Shown one piece after another: positions 1 through 6,687 of a DNA stretch of 21,127 nucleotides. This DNA comes from an uncultured Oscillospiraceae bacterium. GTDB taxonomy: Bacteria > Bacillota > Clostridia > Oscillospirales > Oscillospiraceae. The translations under genes were made by a program, and so were the position numbers. Positions within the stretch are counted from its first letter, which is position 1, and each line of letters begins with the position of its first letter. The stretch lies in assembly GCA_934565775.1 (NCBI GenBank), contig CAKTIN010000034.1, positions 1-21,127 of the forward strand, written 5' to 3'. A model generated the notes under the pieces. The model was not told the DNA's origin and did not search any database. It saw nothing but the letters and a program-made list of their open reading frames with translations.

Positions 1-92
1 CGAACCCGCGCAAAGCCCTGTGCGGCGGACATTTTCAGCGGACGAAACGGCCGGAGCTTCCAAAAATTTCGAGTCAGTCCCGTTATGACCAC
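1..92 (-). CDS. Possible start of a gene running off the left edge (partial)
   Basis: A minus-strand frame opens with GTG at 90-92 and stays open to the window edge (30 complete codons, beginning MVITGLTRNFWKLRPF). A purine-rich AGAGGG lies six bases before the GTG, and the promoter at 134-162 would give a leader of about 35 nt. I do not recognise the protein. An ATG at 30-32 in the same frame has no ribosome-binding site. With so little sequence the frame could be chance, so this rests mainly on the promoter, the site and the spacing agreeing. Confidence 0.3.
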   Translation of the reverse strand, partial: MVITGLTRNFWKLRPFRPLKMSAAQGFARV

Positions 93-133
93 TTCGATCC
101 CTCTTCAAACGGATGTCTCTGGGAGACTGTCTT

Positions 134-162
134 ATTATACCGGGATTCTGCTAAAAAATCAA
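134..162 (-). promoter_or_regulatory. Leftward sigma-A promoter near the left edge
   Basis: On the minus strand the sequence reads TTGATT (157-162), a 17-bp spacer, then TATAAT (134-139). That is four of six and six of six matches to the sigma-A consensus. Transcription would start near 127 and run off the left edge. The first bases of the RNA would form a small GTCTC/GAGAC hairpin (115-127). It implies a gene starting at or beyond the left boundary. Confidence 0.6.
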
Positions 163-322
163 GCACCAATCGAGAACGCGCCGCACTGCAATTTCCAAAT
201 TCATAGAAAAGCGGTCCTGCCGTTCCATCTCTCAACCCCCGTACCCATTTGCACTTTATTCTTCCATACACACAAATTATATGTCAAAGTCCGGTCTCAC
301 ACAAAGGCCCGAGTTTGTATTT

Positions 323-355
323 TGAAGGGCTGTCTCTTTGTGAGACAGCCCTTCA
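323..355 (-). terminator. 14-bp perfect hairpin downstream of the MATE gene
   Basis: TGAAGGGCTGTCTC (323-336) pairs perfectly with GAGACAGCCCTTCA (342-355) around a 5-base loop. It lies 70 bp beyond the MATE stop codon, so it probably ends or protects that transcript. Neither strand has a proper T-run after the stem (the minus strand continues AAAATAC). It is therefore either an atypical terminator or a 3'-end stability hairpin. Confidence 0.5.
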
Positions 356-424
356 CAGAAAGAACGCAGTTGAAATTTAGGCTGGGCAAAGTTCCGTGGG
401 TCGGCGCTATCCGCAAGCCGGGTC

Positions 425-2239
425 CTACAGCCCCAGCAGCTGGCTCTTTTTTACATCAAACTCCTCCTGGGTGATGACCCCGCTGTCCAGCAGTTCCTTG
501 TACTTCTTTAGCTCGTCCGCTGCACCGATTCCCGGGGCAGCCTGTGCCGCCTGACTGCCAGCCGGGGAAGATACGATACGATTCAATTTATCCTGCATCA
601 GAATAGGTGGAAGGATTGGCACAAAAATCGCCAGGATCAGACACAGAGTCGAAAGCCCGGATTGCAGGCCCTTGTCCGCAGCCATCCGGTCCAGCCTCTG
701 AGCAGTTTTATACGTCCAGTAAATCTGGTAGAAGGGGATAACCAAACACAGCAGCAGCTTCGTGGTGGGGTTCCGCTTTTGCTCCCCTCTGGTCTGGTTA
801 GTGTAGCCGGTAACCCGGTAAATCCAGATTAGCGGCCAGACGCCAAAGGTAAGCAGGAGCAGAAGAATGTGCTTCAGCAGACCGCAATAGGCCTTATCCC
901 CAATCGTGGCCTCCGCCCTGCGGCTCCAGGGGCCACGGGCATAGAACACGATGGACAGCGCAGCCGCCACGACCCAGCCCACAGGCCAGGCCCACCAGAT
1001 CCCCGCCGTGCCGAAGGGCGCCGCCAGGACCTCAGCCAGCACCACCCGCAGAATCAGGTCCGTAAAGGTTGCGACCATAAAGGCCTTCATCAGGCCCGCG
1101 CCCCGCAGGATGCCGTCGGCTACCAGCTTTGCCGAAATCACGAAGTAGAACGGCGCCAGCACCCGCAGGAACTGGATCCCGGTCTGCATGGCCATGCCCG
1201 TGGGGTTATCCAGGAAGAGATACAGCAGGTACTTCCCTGCCAGCAGATACAGCAGCACCAGCGGCAGGCACAGCCCCCACACCAGCTTGAGCCCGGCCTT
1301 GAAGCCCTCCCGGACCCGGTCCAGCTTCTCTGCGCCCATATTCTGGGCGGTATAGTTGGAAATACCATTGCCCAGAGTCGTAAAGGAGGTAATGACCAGG
1401 TTGTTCAGCTTCACGGCGGCGGAATACCCGGCCATCACGCTGGCGCCGAAGGTATTGATGACGCCCTGGATGACCAGATTGCCCACGGAAATGAAGCTCT
1501 GCTGCAAAATACTGGGAATGGCCACCACGGAGATCCGCTTCAGCAGCTTCCAGGAGAAGAGCTCCGGCCGCCCCTGGGAGGGGATGGTGCGGAACCGGCG
1601 GAAAACCACAAGGACCGCCAGCACGCAGCTCACGCCCTGGCACAGGAAGGTGGCCCAGGCCACACCGGCCACGCCCATATGGAACGCAGTCACGAACAAG
1701 ATGTCCACCACAATGTTGGAAAGGGAGGACGCCGCCAGGAAGCAGAATGGCGTTTTGGAATCCCCCAGGGCGGAGAAAATTCCCGTCGCCACATTATAAT
1801 AGAACACAAAGGGCAGACCCAGAATGTAAATATCCAGATACAGCTTGGAATCCGGCAGGATGTCCTCCGGCGTGTGAATGAGCCGGAGCAGGTCCTCACA
1901 CAGCAGGCTCCCCACTCCCATGAGCACCAGGCAAACCACGCCGCTGGCGATCAGGGTGGTGTAGACCGCGGTTTTCAGCTCCCGAAAATGCTTGGCGCCG
2001 AAGAGCTGGGAGACGATGACAGAGCAGCCGATGTTGCAGCCGAAGGCAAAGGCAATGAAGATCAGGGTAATCTCATAGCTGTTGCCCACTGCCGCCAGGG
2101 CGTTCTCCCCCACGAATTTACCGGCCACAAAGCTGTCGGCCAGGTTATACAGCTGCTGGAAAATGATGCTGCCGAACAGGGGCAGGCAGAATTTCCACAG
2201 CACGCTGCTGGGTTTTCCCACGGTCAAGTCCTTATTCAT
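425..2239 (-). CDS. MATE family efflux transporter with C-terminal DUF4234-like and SHOCT domains
   Basis: This is a 604-residue multidrug/toxin extrusion protein of the inner membrane, a family that exports organic cations or drugs using Na+ or H+ gradients. Residues 1 to about 445 form the usual 12-helix MATE core; the N-terminal QQLYNLADSFVAGKFVG is typical. MATE proteins normally end near residue 450. Here a second part follows: about 453-556 has two hydrophobic pairs with VWPLIWIYRVT and FYQIYWTYKTAQRLD, resembling DUF4234. A short Ala/Gly/Pro linker leads to a SHOCT motif (about 570-604, ELKKYKELLDSGVITQEEFD). No frameshift or internal start suggests two genes. Its ATG overlaps the end of the upstream kinase-like gene by 8 bp, so the two are translationally coupled. 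The substrate is unknown. Confidence 0.93.
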   Translation of the reverse strand: MNKDLTVGKPSSVLWKFCLPLFGSIIFQQLYNLADSFVAGKFVGENALAAVGNSYEITLIFIAFAFGCNIGCSVIVSQLFGAKHFRELKTAVYTTLIASGVVCLVLMGVGSLLCEDLLRLIHTPEDILPDSKLYLDIYILGLPFVFYYNVATGIFSALGDSKTPFCFLAASSLSNIVVDILFVTAFHMGVAGVAWATFLCQGVSCVLAVLVVFRRFRTIPSQGRPELFSWKLLKRISVVAIPSILQQSFISVGNLVIQGVINTFGASVMAGYSAAVKLNNLVITSFTTLGNGISNYTAQNMGAEKLDRVREGFKAGLKLVWGLCLPLVLLYLLAGKYLLYLFLDNPTGMAMQTGIQFLRVLAPFYFVISAKLVADGILRGAGLMKAFMVATFTDLILRVVLAEVLAAPFGTAGIWWAWPVGWVVAAALSIVFYARGPWSRRAEATIGDKAYCGLLKHILLLLLTFGVWPLIWIYRVTGYTNQTRGEQKRNPTTKLLLCLVIPFYQIYWTYKTAQRLDRMAADKGLQSGLSTLCLILAIFVPILPPILMQDKLNRIVSSPAGSQAAQAAPGIGAADELKKYKELLDSGVITQEEFDVKKSQLLGL

Positions 2240-2864
2240 GGGAAACCGCCTCCCTCTTCTCCTTTACGGCCTGGGCGATCAGCGCCGCGCAGCCCTCCAG
2301 GCCCAGCCGGTCCGTGGAGAGCATCAGATCATAGCTCTCGGGCTTGCCCCAATCCGTAAGGGAGTGGAAATTGAAATAGTGCTTCCGCATCCGGTTGACC
2401 CGCTCCATGCGCTCCCGGGCAGCGTGCTCCGTCAAGCCGTTACGCGCGGCAATCCGCCGAATCCGGCTGTCCTCCCCCGCATACAGGAACACGGACAGCA
2501 CATTTTCCCGCCCGGCCAGGATTGAAGAGGCGCACCGGCCAATGAGCACGGCGGACTCCCGGTCCGCAATGGCCCGGATCTCCCCGGCCTCGGCCTCGAA
2601 GGCCGCCTCCCCGGGGGCGTAAAACAAATTGGACAGATCCGCCGCATCGGCAAAGCAGTTTCCGCTGAAGGACGGCAGCTCCTCCGTCAGATTCTCGTCG
2701 TTTTCCTGAATCTCCCGCACATCCATGCCGCTGCGCTTGGCAGCCTCCTGAATGAGCAGCTTATCGTAGCAGGTGACGCCCAACTTTTCCGCCACCAGCT
2801 GGCCGACCTCCCGGCCGCCGCTGCCATACTGCCGGCCGATACAAACCGCAAATTTGGATTTCAT
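2232..2864 (-). CDS. Cytidylate kinase-like family protein
   Basis: This 210-residue protein of the Cytidylate_kin2 type begins with a P-loop-like GRQYGSGGREVGQLVAEKLG, the usual signature of this family, in which the nucleotide-binding loop follows the first strand. Later segments (VLIGRCASSIL and an Arg-rich lid around RIRRIAARNGL) fit a small nucleoside-monophosphate-kinase fold. It is not the housekeeping Cmk; members of this group are often near transporters and their substrate is unproven. I chose the ATG at 2864 because AGGAGG lies 10 bases before it; an upstream in-frame start at 2903 would put that site inside the coding region. The stop overlaps the MATE start by 8 bp, forming an operon driven by the promoter at 2916-2944. 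Confidence 0.88.
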   Translation of the reverse strand: MKSKFAVCIGRQYGSGGREVGQLVAEKLGVTCYDKLLIQEAAKRSGMDVREIQENDENLTEELPSFSGNCFADAADLSNLFYAPGEAAFEAEAGEIRAIADRESAVLIGRCASSILAGRENVLSVFLYAGEDSRIRRIAARNGLTEHAARERMERVNRMRKHYFNFHSLTDWGKPESYDLMLSTDRLGLEGCAALIAQAVKEKREAVSHE

Positions 2865-2894
2865 TGTCTGTGTTCCTCCTTCTTTTGACACCCA

Positions 2895-2923
2895 TTGACA
2901 CACTCAAACGGATATAGTATAAT
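2895..2923 (+). promoter_or_regulatory. Perfect consensus sigma-A promoter for the LysR gene
   Basis: TTGACA (2895-2900), exactly 17 bp, then TATAAT (2918-2923): twelve of twelve consensus bases. Transcription would begin near 2930, giving the regulator a leader of about 62 nt. The -10 overlaps the -10 of the opposing promoter, so the two polymerases should compete. A LysR-type dyad at 2928-2944 covers the start point, which suggests autorepression. Confidence 0.8.
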
Positions 2924-2944
2924 CCCATTTGCGAAATGTGCAAA
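2916..2944 (-). promoter_or_regulatory. Leftward promoter for the kinase-like/MATE operon
   Basis: On the minus strand TTTGCA (2939-2944), 17 bp, TATACT (2916-2921). The -10 is good and the -35 is weak, as expected for a promoter that needs an activator. The predicted start is near 2909, 45 nt before the kinase-like ATG. Confidence 0.6.
2928..2944. promoter_or_regulatory. LysR-type dyad, promoter-proximal (activation-type) site
   Basis: TTTGC (2928-2932), seven bases, GCAAA (2940-2944) is a perfect inverted repeat containing a T-N11-A core. Its centre is at -27 of the leftward promoter and +6 of the LysR promoter. By analogy with the family it would be the lower-affinity site whose occupancy shifts with the inducer. 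Confidence 0.5.
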
Positions 2945-2964
2945 ATGTATGATCGGTATTTTTG

Positions 2965-2983
2965 CCATATAATTTTGATATGG
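2965..2983. promoter_or_regulatory. LysR-type dyad, recognition site at -65
   Basis: CCATAT (2965-2970), seven bases, ATATGG (2978-2983) is a perfect inverted repeat with a T-N11-A core. Its centre lies 65 bases upstream of the predicted kinase-like/MATE start point, the classic position of the LysR recognition site. It also touches the ribosome-binding region of the regulator's own gene, so binding could dampen its expression. Confidence 0.55.
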
Positions 2984-2991
2984 AGGCGGTT

Positions 2992-3882
2992 ATGAACCTC
3001 AGCTACGATTATTACCGCGTGTTCTACTATGTGGCCCGCTTTGGGAACATCACCCAGGCGGCCAACGCCCTGTTCTGCAATCAGCCCAACGTGACGCGCA
3101 CCATAAAGCTCCTGGAGCAGGGGCTTGGCTGCACCCTCCTGGTCCGGTCCAACCGGGGCGTGACCCTGACCCCGGAGGGGGAGCTGCTGCTGTCCCATGT
3201 TGCTCCGGCCATGGAGCATCTGGAGAGCGCCGAGCGGGAGCTCTGCGCCCAGGGGGAGCTGCGGCAGGGGCTGGTGTCCCTGGGGGCCAGCGAGGTCGCC
3301 CTCCGGTGCCTGCTGCTGCCGGTGCTGAAGGCCTTCCGCGCGGCCCATCCCGGGGTGCGGGTCCGGGTGACGAACTCCACCACTCCCCAGGCTCTGTCCG
3401 CCCTTCAGGACGGACTGGTGGACCTGGCTGTGGTGACCACGCCCCTGCTCCTGCCCAAGGGCCTGGACCGGCGGGTCCTGAAGCAGGTCCGGGAGGTGCC
3501 GGTGTGCGCGGACGCCTACCGCGCGGCGTTGTCCGGCCCTCTGGGCCTGGAGGATCTGGCCCGGTATCCCCTGGTCAGCCTGGGCAGCGGCTCTGCCACC
3601 TATCAGTTCTATGCCGAGTGGTTTGCCCAAAACGGCCTCTCCTTCCGCCCGGAGGTGGAGGCCGCCACCGCAGACCAGATCCTCCCCCTGGTCCGCAGCT
3701 GCCTGGGGCTGGGCTTTGTGCCGGAGGATTTTCTGCGGGACGACGCAGAATCAGCGGGGATTTCCCGCCTTACGCTGTGCCAGCCGGTGCCGCCCCGGTC
3801 CATCTGCCTGGTCACGCGCACCGGCCAGCCCCTGCGCGCCGCCGCCAAAAAGCTGGAGGCCCTTCTTCTGACCGCAGACTGA
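2992..3882 (+). CDS. LysR family transcriptional regulator
   Basis: This 296-residue protein has the family's usual length. Residues 1 to about 60 form a winged helix-turn-helix (YYVARFGNITQAANALF, then NQPNVTRTIKLLEQGLG and RGVTLTPEGELL). Residues about 90-295 form the two-lobed effector-binding domain that resembles periplasmic binding proteins. I chose the ATG at 2992 because GGAGGCGG lies directly before it; an earlier in-frame start at 2962 has no such site. It is divergent from the kinase-like/MATE operon, with two LysR-type dyads between them, so it most likely controls that operon. The co-inducer cannot be told from sequence. Confidence 0.93.
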   Translation: MNLSYDYYRVFYYVARFGNITQAANALFCNQPNVTRTIKLLEQGLGCTLLVRSNRGVTLTPEGELLLSHVAPAMEHLESAERELCAQGELRQGLVSLGASEVALRCLLLPVLKAFRAAHPGVRVRVTNSTTPQALSALQDGLVDLAVVTTPLLLPKGLDRRVLKQVREVPVCADAYRAALSGPLGLEDLARYPLVSLGSGSATYQFYAEWFAQNGLSFRPEVEAATADQILPLVRSCLGLGFVPEDFLRDDAESAGISRLTLCQPVPPRSICLVTRTGQPLRAAAKKLEALLLTAD

Positions 3883-3904
3883 GGGCGCTCAACAGACGTA
3901 CAAA

Positions 3905-3930
3905 GCCCCCGCCTCTGCCGAGGCGGGGGC
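3905..3930 (-). terminator. Hairpin between convergent lysR-type and pnp genes
   Basis: GCCCCCGCCTC and GAGGCGGGGGC form an 11-bp perfect stem with a TGCC loop, 22 bp after the regulator's stop and 51 bp after the pnp stop. On the minus strand it is followed by TTTGT, so it fits best as the pnp terminator. The same stem may also end the opposing transcript. Confidence 0.65.
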
Positions 3931-3981
3931 GCAGCATATCAAAGGCAGTTTCCTTTGCCGGTTCGGCGCAGGCTTCCGGCT

Positions 3982-6108
3982 TTACTTGTTGTTCTCAGCC
4001 ATTTCCTTCAGAGCGTCCTTGCGGCTGAAGTTGGCGCGGCCCTTCTCGTCAAAGCCCATGAACTTCACCCAGGTCATATCCCCCAGGTTCAGCACATCCT
4101 CGACCTTTTCAACCCGGCGGTTCTCCAGCTTGGAGATGTGCACCATGCCGTCATGGCCCGGAGCAATCTCCACGAAAGCGCCGATGGGCAGAATGCGGAC
4201 GACCTTGCCATAGTACAGCTTGCCCACCTCGGGGACGAAGCAGATGTCGTCCACCATCTTCTTGGCGGCGTAAGCAGCGGCGGAGTCCACAGCGGAGATG
4301 AACACGGAGCCGTCATCGTCAATGTCCACCTTTGCGCCGGTGTCCGCGCAGATCTTCTGAATGGTCTTGCCGCCGGAGCCGATGACCTCCCGGATCTTAT
4401 CCACGGGGATCTTCAGAGACAGCATCTTGGGGGCAAACTCGGAGACCTCGGCCCGGGGGGCGGGGATGCAGGGCAGCATGATCTCATTGAGGATCTCCAG
4501 GCGGGCCTTGCGGCAGCGCTCCAGCGCGTCGGCAATGATCTCCATGGTCAGGCCCTTGTTCTTCAGGTCCATCTGAATGGCGGTGACGCCCTCGGTGGTA
4601 CCGGCAACCTTAAAGTCCATCTCGCCGTGGAAGTCCTCCACGCCCTGAATATCCGTAAAGGTCCGCCAGGCTCCGGTCTCCTGGTCGGAGATCAGGCCGC
4701 AGGAAATGCCGGCCACGGGCCGCTTGATGGGCACGCCGGCGTCCATCAGAGCCAGGGTGGAGCCGCAGATGGAGCCCTGAGAGGTGGAGCCGTTGGAGGA
4801 CAGCACCTCGGAGACCACCCGGATGGCGTAGGGGAACTCCTCCACGGAGGGGATCACAGGCAGCAGGGCCTTCTCGGCCAGAGCGCCGTGACCAATCTCC
4901 CGGCGGGAGGTGGAACGGGCAGCCTTCGCCTCGCCGGTGGAGAAGGCGGGGAAGTTATAGTGATGGATATACCGCTTGGTATCCTCGGGGTAAATGGTGT
5001 CCAGCTTCTGGGCGGCGGACAGGGTGTTCAGGGTGCAGATGGACAGCACCTGAGTCTGGCCGCGGGTAAACAGGCCGGAACCATGAACCCGAGGCAGCAC
5101 GCCGACCTCCGCGTCCAGAGGACGAATCTCGTCCATGCCGCGGCCATCCACACGCTTCCCGGCCAGAAGCCACTTCTTCACGACCTTCTTCTGCATCTTG
5201 TACAGGCAGACGTCGATGTTCACGTCGAAGTCCTCATACTTCTCGGCGAACTTGTCCGCAAAGTCCCGGCGGGCGGCGGTCAGGCGCTCCTCCCGGACGT
5301 TCTTGTCGTCGGTATCCAGGGCGAACTCGATCTGATCCATGCCATAAGCGCACAGGTCGTCCAGCAGCTCATGGTTCACGGCGGCCTTCTCAAAGGTGAA
5401 CTTGGGCTTACCGATCTCCGCGACGATGCCGTTTATGAACTTCACGATCTCCATGTTGGTCTCGTGGGCAATGCGGATGCACTCCAGAACGATGGCCTCG
5501 GGGGCCTCGTTGGCCTCGGTCTCGATCATGACCACCTTCTCAAAGGTGGAGGCGATGCACACGAAGCAGTCGGAGGCGGCGCGCTGGTCGGCGGAGGGGT
5601 TCACCACATACTCGCCGTTCACATGGGCCACGTTGGTGGTAGCCACGGGGCCGTTCCAGGGCACGTCGGAGGAGGCGATGGAGATAGAGGCGCCCAGAGA
5701 GGCGACAATCTCCACGGGGTTATCGTAATCGTTGGCCAGGACCGTGCAGGTGACCACCACGTCGTTGCGCAGCTCGTCGTCAAACAGAGGGCGCATGGGG
5801 CGGTCAATGATCCGGCTGTTCAGGATGCCCCGCTCGGAGGGCTTGCCCTCCCGGCGGTTGAAGGAGCCGGGGATCCGGCCCACGGAATACATCCGCTCTT
5901 CAAACTCGATGGTCAGGGGGAAGTAGTCGATGCCGGGCTTGGGGTCCGGGGAGCAGGTGACGGTGGTGAGCACCACGGTGTCGCCATACCGGCAGATGCA
6001 CTCGGCGTCAGCCAGCTCGGCGACCTTGCCGGTCTCCACGGTGAAGGGGCGGCCGCCGATTTCCATTTCGAAAACGCGGTGGTTGGGGAATGTCTTGTGA
6101 GTGACCAA
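3982..6108 (-). CDS. pnp: Polyribonucleotide nucleotidyltransferase (PNPase)
   Basis: This 708-residue enzyme is the phosphorolytic 3'-to-5' exoribonuclease of RNA turnover, a homotrimer in the cytoplasm. The order is complete: first RNase PH-like domain (with NRREGKPSERGILNSRIIDR), helical linker, second RNase PH-like domain carrying the catalytic stretch (REIGHGALAEKALLPVIP, then SSNGSTSQGSICGSTLALMD), KH domain (GSGG loop in IREVIGSGGKTIQ) and S1 domain (GKVVRILPIGAFVEI). The start is TTG at 6108: AGGAGG lies eight bases before it and the protein begins VTHKTFPNHRVFEMEIGG, as expected for the family; no ATG fits. It follows rpsO, the usual order, with a terminator and a long leader hairpin between. 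Confidence 0.97.
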   Translation of the reverse strand: MVTHKTFPNHRVFEMEIGGRPFTVETGKVAELADAECICRYGDTVVLTTVTCSPDPKPGIDYFPLTIEFEERMYSVGRIPGSFNRREGKPSERGILNSRIIDRPMRPLFDDELRNDVVVTCTVLANDYDNPVEIVASLGASISIASSDVPWNGPVATTNVAHVNGEYVVNPSADQRAASDCFVCIASTFEKVVMIETEANEAPEAIVLECIRIAHETNMEIVKFINGIVAEIGKPKFTFEKAAVNHELLDDLCAYGMDQIEFALDTDDKNVREERLTAARRDFADKFAEKYEDFDVNIDVCLYKMQKKVVKKWLLAGKRVDGRGMDEIRPLDAEVGVLPRVHGSGLFTRGQTQVLSICTLNTLSAAQKLDTIYPEDTKRYIHHYNFPAFSTGEAKAARSTSRREIGHGALAEKALLPVIPSVEEFPYAIRVVSEVLSSNGSTSQGSICGSTLALMDAGVPIKRPVAGISCGLISDQETGAWRTFTDIQGVEDFHGEMDFKVAGTTEGVTAIQMDLKNKGLTMEIIADALERCRKARLEILNEIMLPCIPAPRAEVSEFAPKMLSLKIPVDKIREVIGSGGKTIQKICADTGAKVDIDDDGSVFISAVDSAAAYAAKKMVDDICFVPEVGKLYYGKVVRILPIGAFVEIAPGHDGMVHISKLENRRVEKVEDVLNLGDMTWVKFMGFDEKGRANFSRKDALKEMAENNK

Positions 6109-6149
6109 AATTCAAACCTCCTATTCAAATTGGCGGGCCTGCCGGGAGG

Positions 6150-6201
6150 TTTAGCACTTGAAACCGGCTCCGGACGCCCGGGGCTGCTTTCAACTGCTAA
6201 A
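6150..6201 (-). promoter_or_regulatory. Long stem-loop in the pnp leader
   Basis: The arms at 6150-6163 and 6188-6201 (TTTAGCACTTGAAA against TTTCAACTGCTAAA) pair over 14 positions with a single mismatch. A GC-rich 24-base loop can fold further. It sits 41 nt before the TTG start. In enterobacteria a pnp leader hairpin is cut by RNase III and PNPase then represses its own mRNA. A similar role here is inferred from position and shape only. Confidence 0.5.
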
Positions 6202-6221
6202 GGGGCTCCCAACAGGAGTTT

Positions 6222-6256
6222 GGAAAAAAGGGCGACTGAATCGCCGCCCTTTTTGC
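6222..6256 (-). terminator. Intrinsic terminator after rpsO
   Basis: On the minus strand AAAAAGGGCG is followed by a GC-rich stem closing with CGCCC and then TTTTTT, 9 bp past the rpsO stop. It should end most rpsO transcripts. Because I see no clear separate pnp promoter, pnp probably depends on read-through or on RNA processed here. Confidence 0.75.
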
Positions 6257-6264
6257 ATACTGAA

Positions 6265-6531
6265 TTACTTCCGGATGCCCAGCTTGGCGATAATCGCACG
6301 GTAGCGATTGATGTCCTTCTTTGCCAGGTAGTCCAGCAGGTTGCGGCGCTTACCGACCATCATCAGCAGGCCGCGGCGGCTGTGGTTGTCATGCTTGTGC
6401 ACGCGCAGGTGCTCGGTCAGCTCGTTGATCCGAGCGGTAAGGATCGCGATCTGGACCTCGGGGGAGCCGGTGTCGCCCTCATGGGTCGCGTACTGGGCAA
6501 TGACTTCGGTCTTTTTTTCCTTCTGAATCAT
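6265..6531 (-). CDS. rpsO: 30S ribosomal protein S15
   Basis: This 88-residue protein is the normal length for S15, the early-assembly protein that binds the 16S rRNA central domain. The family sequence is clear: [39 protein letters not shown] and [16 protein letters not shown]. The ATG at 6531 is chosen because the protein begins [13 protein letters not shown] and AAAGGTGG lies 9 bases before it. It precedes pnp, as in most bacteria. Confidence 0.97.
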   Translation of the reverse strand: MIQKEKKTEVIAQYATHEGDTGSPEVQIAILTARINELTEHLRVHKHDNHSRRGLLMMVGKRRNLLDYLAKKDINRYRAIIAKLGIRK

Positions 6532-6655
6532 GGGAATTTCCACCTTTCTAATACTTCGCCCGGCAGCTAAGAATGGGCCAGTGGAGAGCCAATGGCAGTA
6601 TCCCGAAACTGAGCCGTGGGCGCACAAAGATCCTGGCTCAAAGGCCAGCAGAGCA

Positions 6656-6684
6656 ATGATAGCACATTTTCTCCGAAAAGTAAA
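6656..6684 (-). promoter_or_regulatory. rpsO promoter
   Basis: On the minus strand TTTACT (6679-6684), 17 bp, TATCAT (6656-6661). The predicted start is near 6649, giving a leader of about 118 nt. The leader contains a CTGGC/GCCAG hairpin soon after the start. S15 is known to repress its own mRNA by binding leader structures in several phyla, so this leader may be a binding site, but I cannot show the fold. The -35 lies directly past the stop codon of the upstream permease gene. Confidence 0.65.
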
Positions 6685-6687
6685 GAA

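Larger units (their letters stand above)
93..424. other. Intergenic stretch without a gene
   Basis: This interval holds the leftward promoter at 134-162 and the long hairpin at 323-355. The open frames here are short, lack ribosome-binding sites and resemble nothing I know. The base composition is more AT-rich than the neighbouring genes, as expected for non-coding DNA. Confidence 0.6.

Noticed and set aside
3955..6570. Long rightward open frame (871 codons) opposite pnp and rpsO
   Set aside because: It is the mirror of strongly recognised genes in GC-rich DNA; its product is low-complexity, rich in His, Gly and Leu, with no ribosome-binding site.
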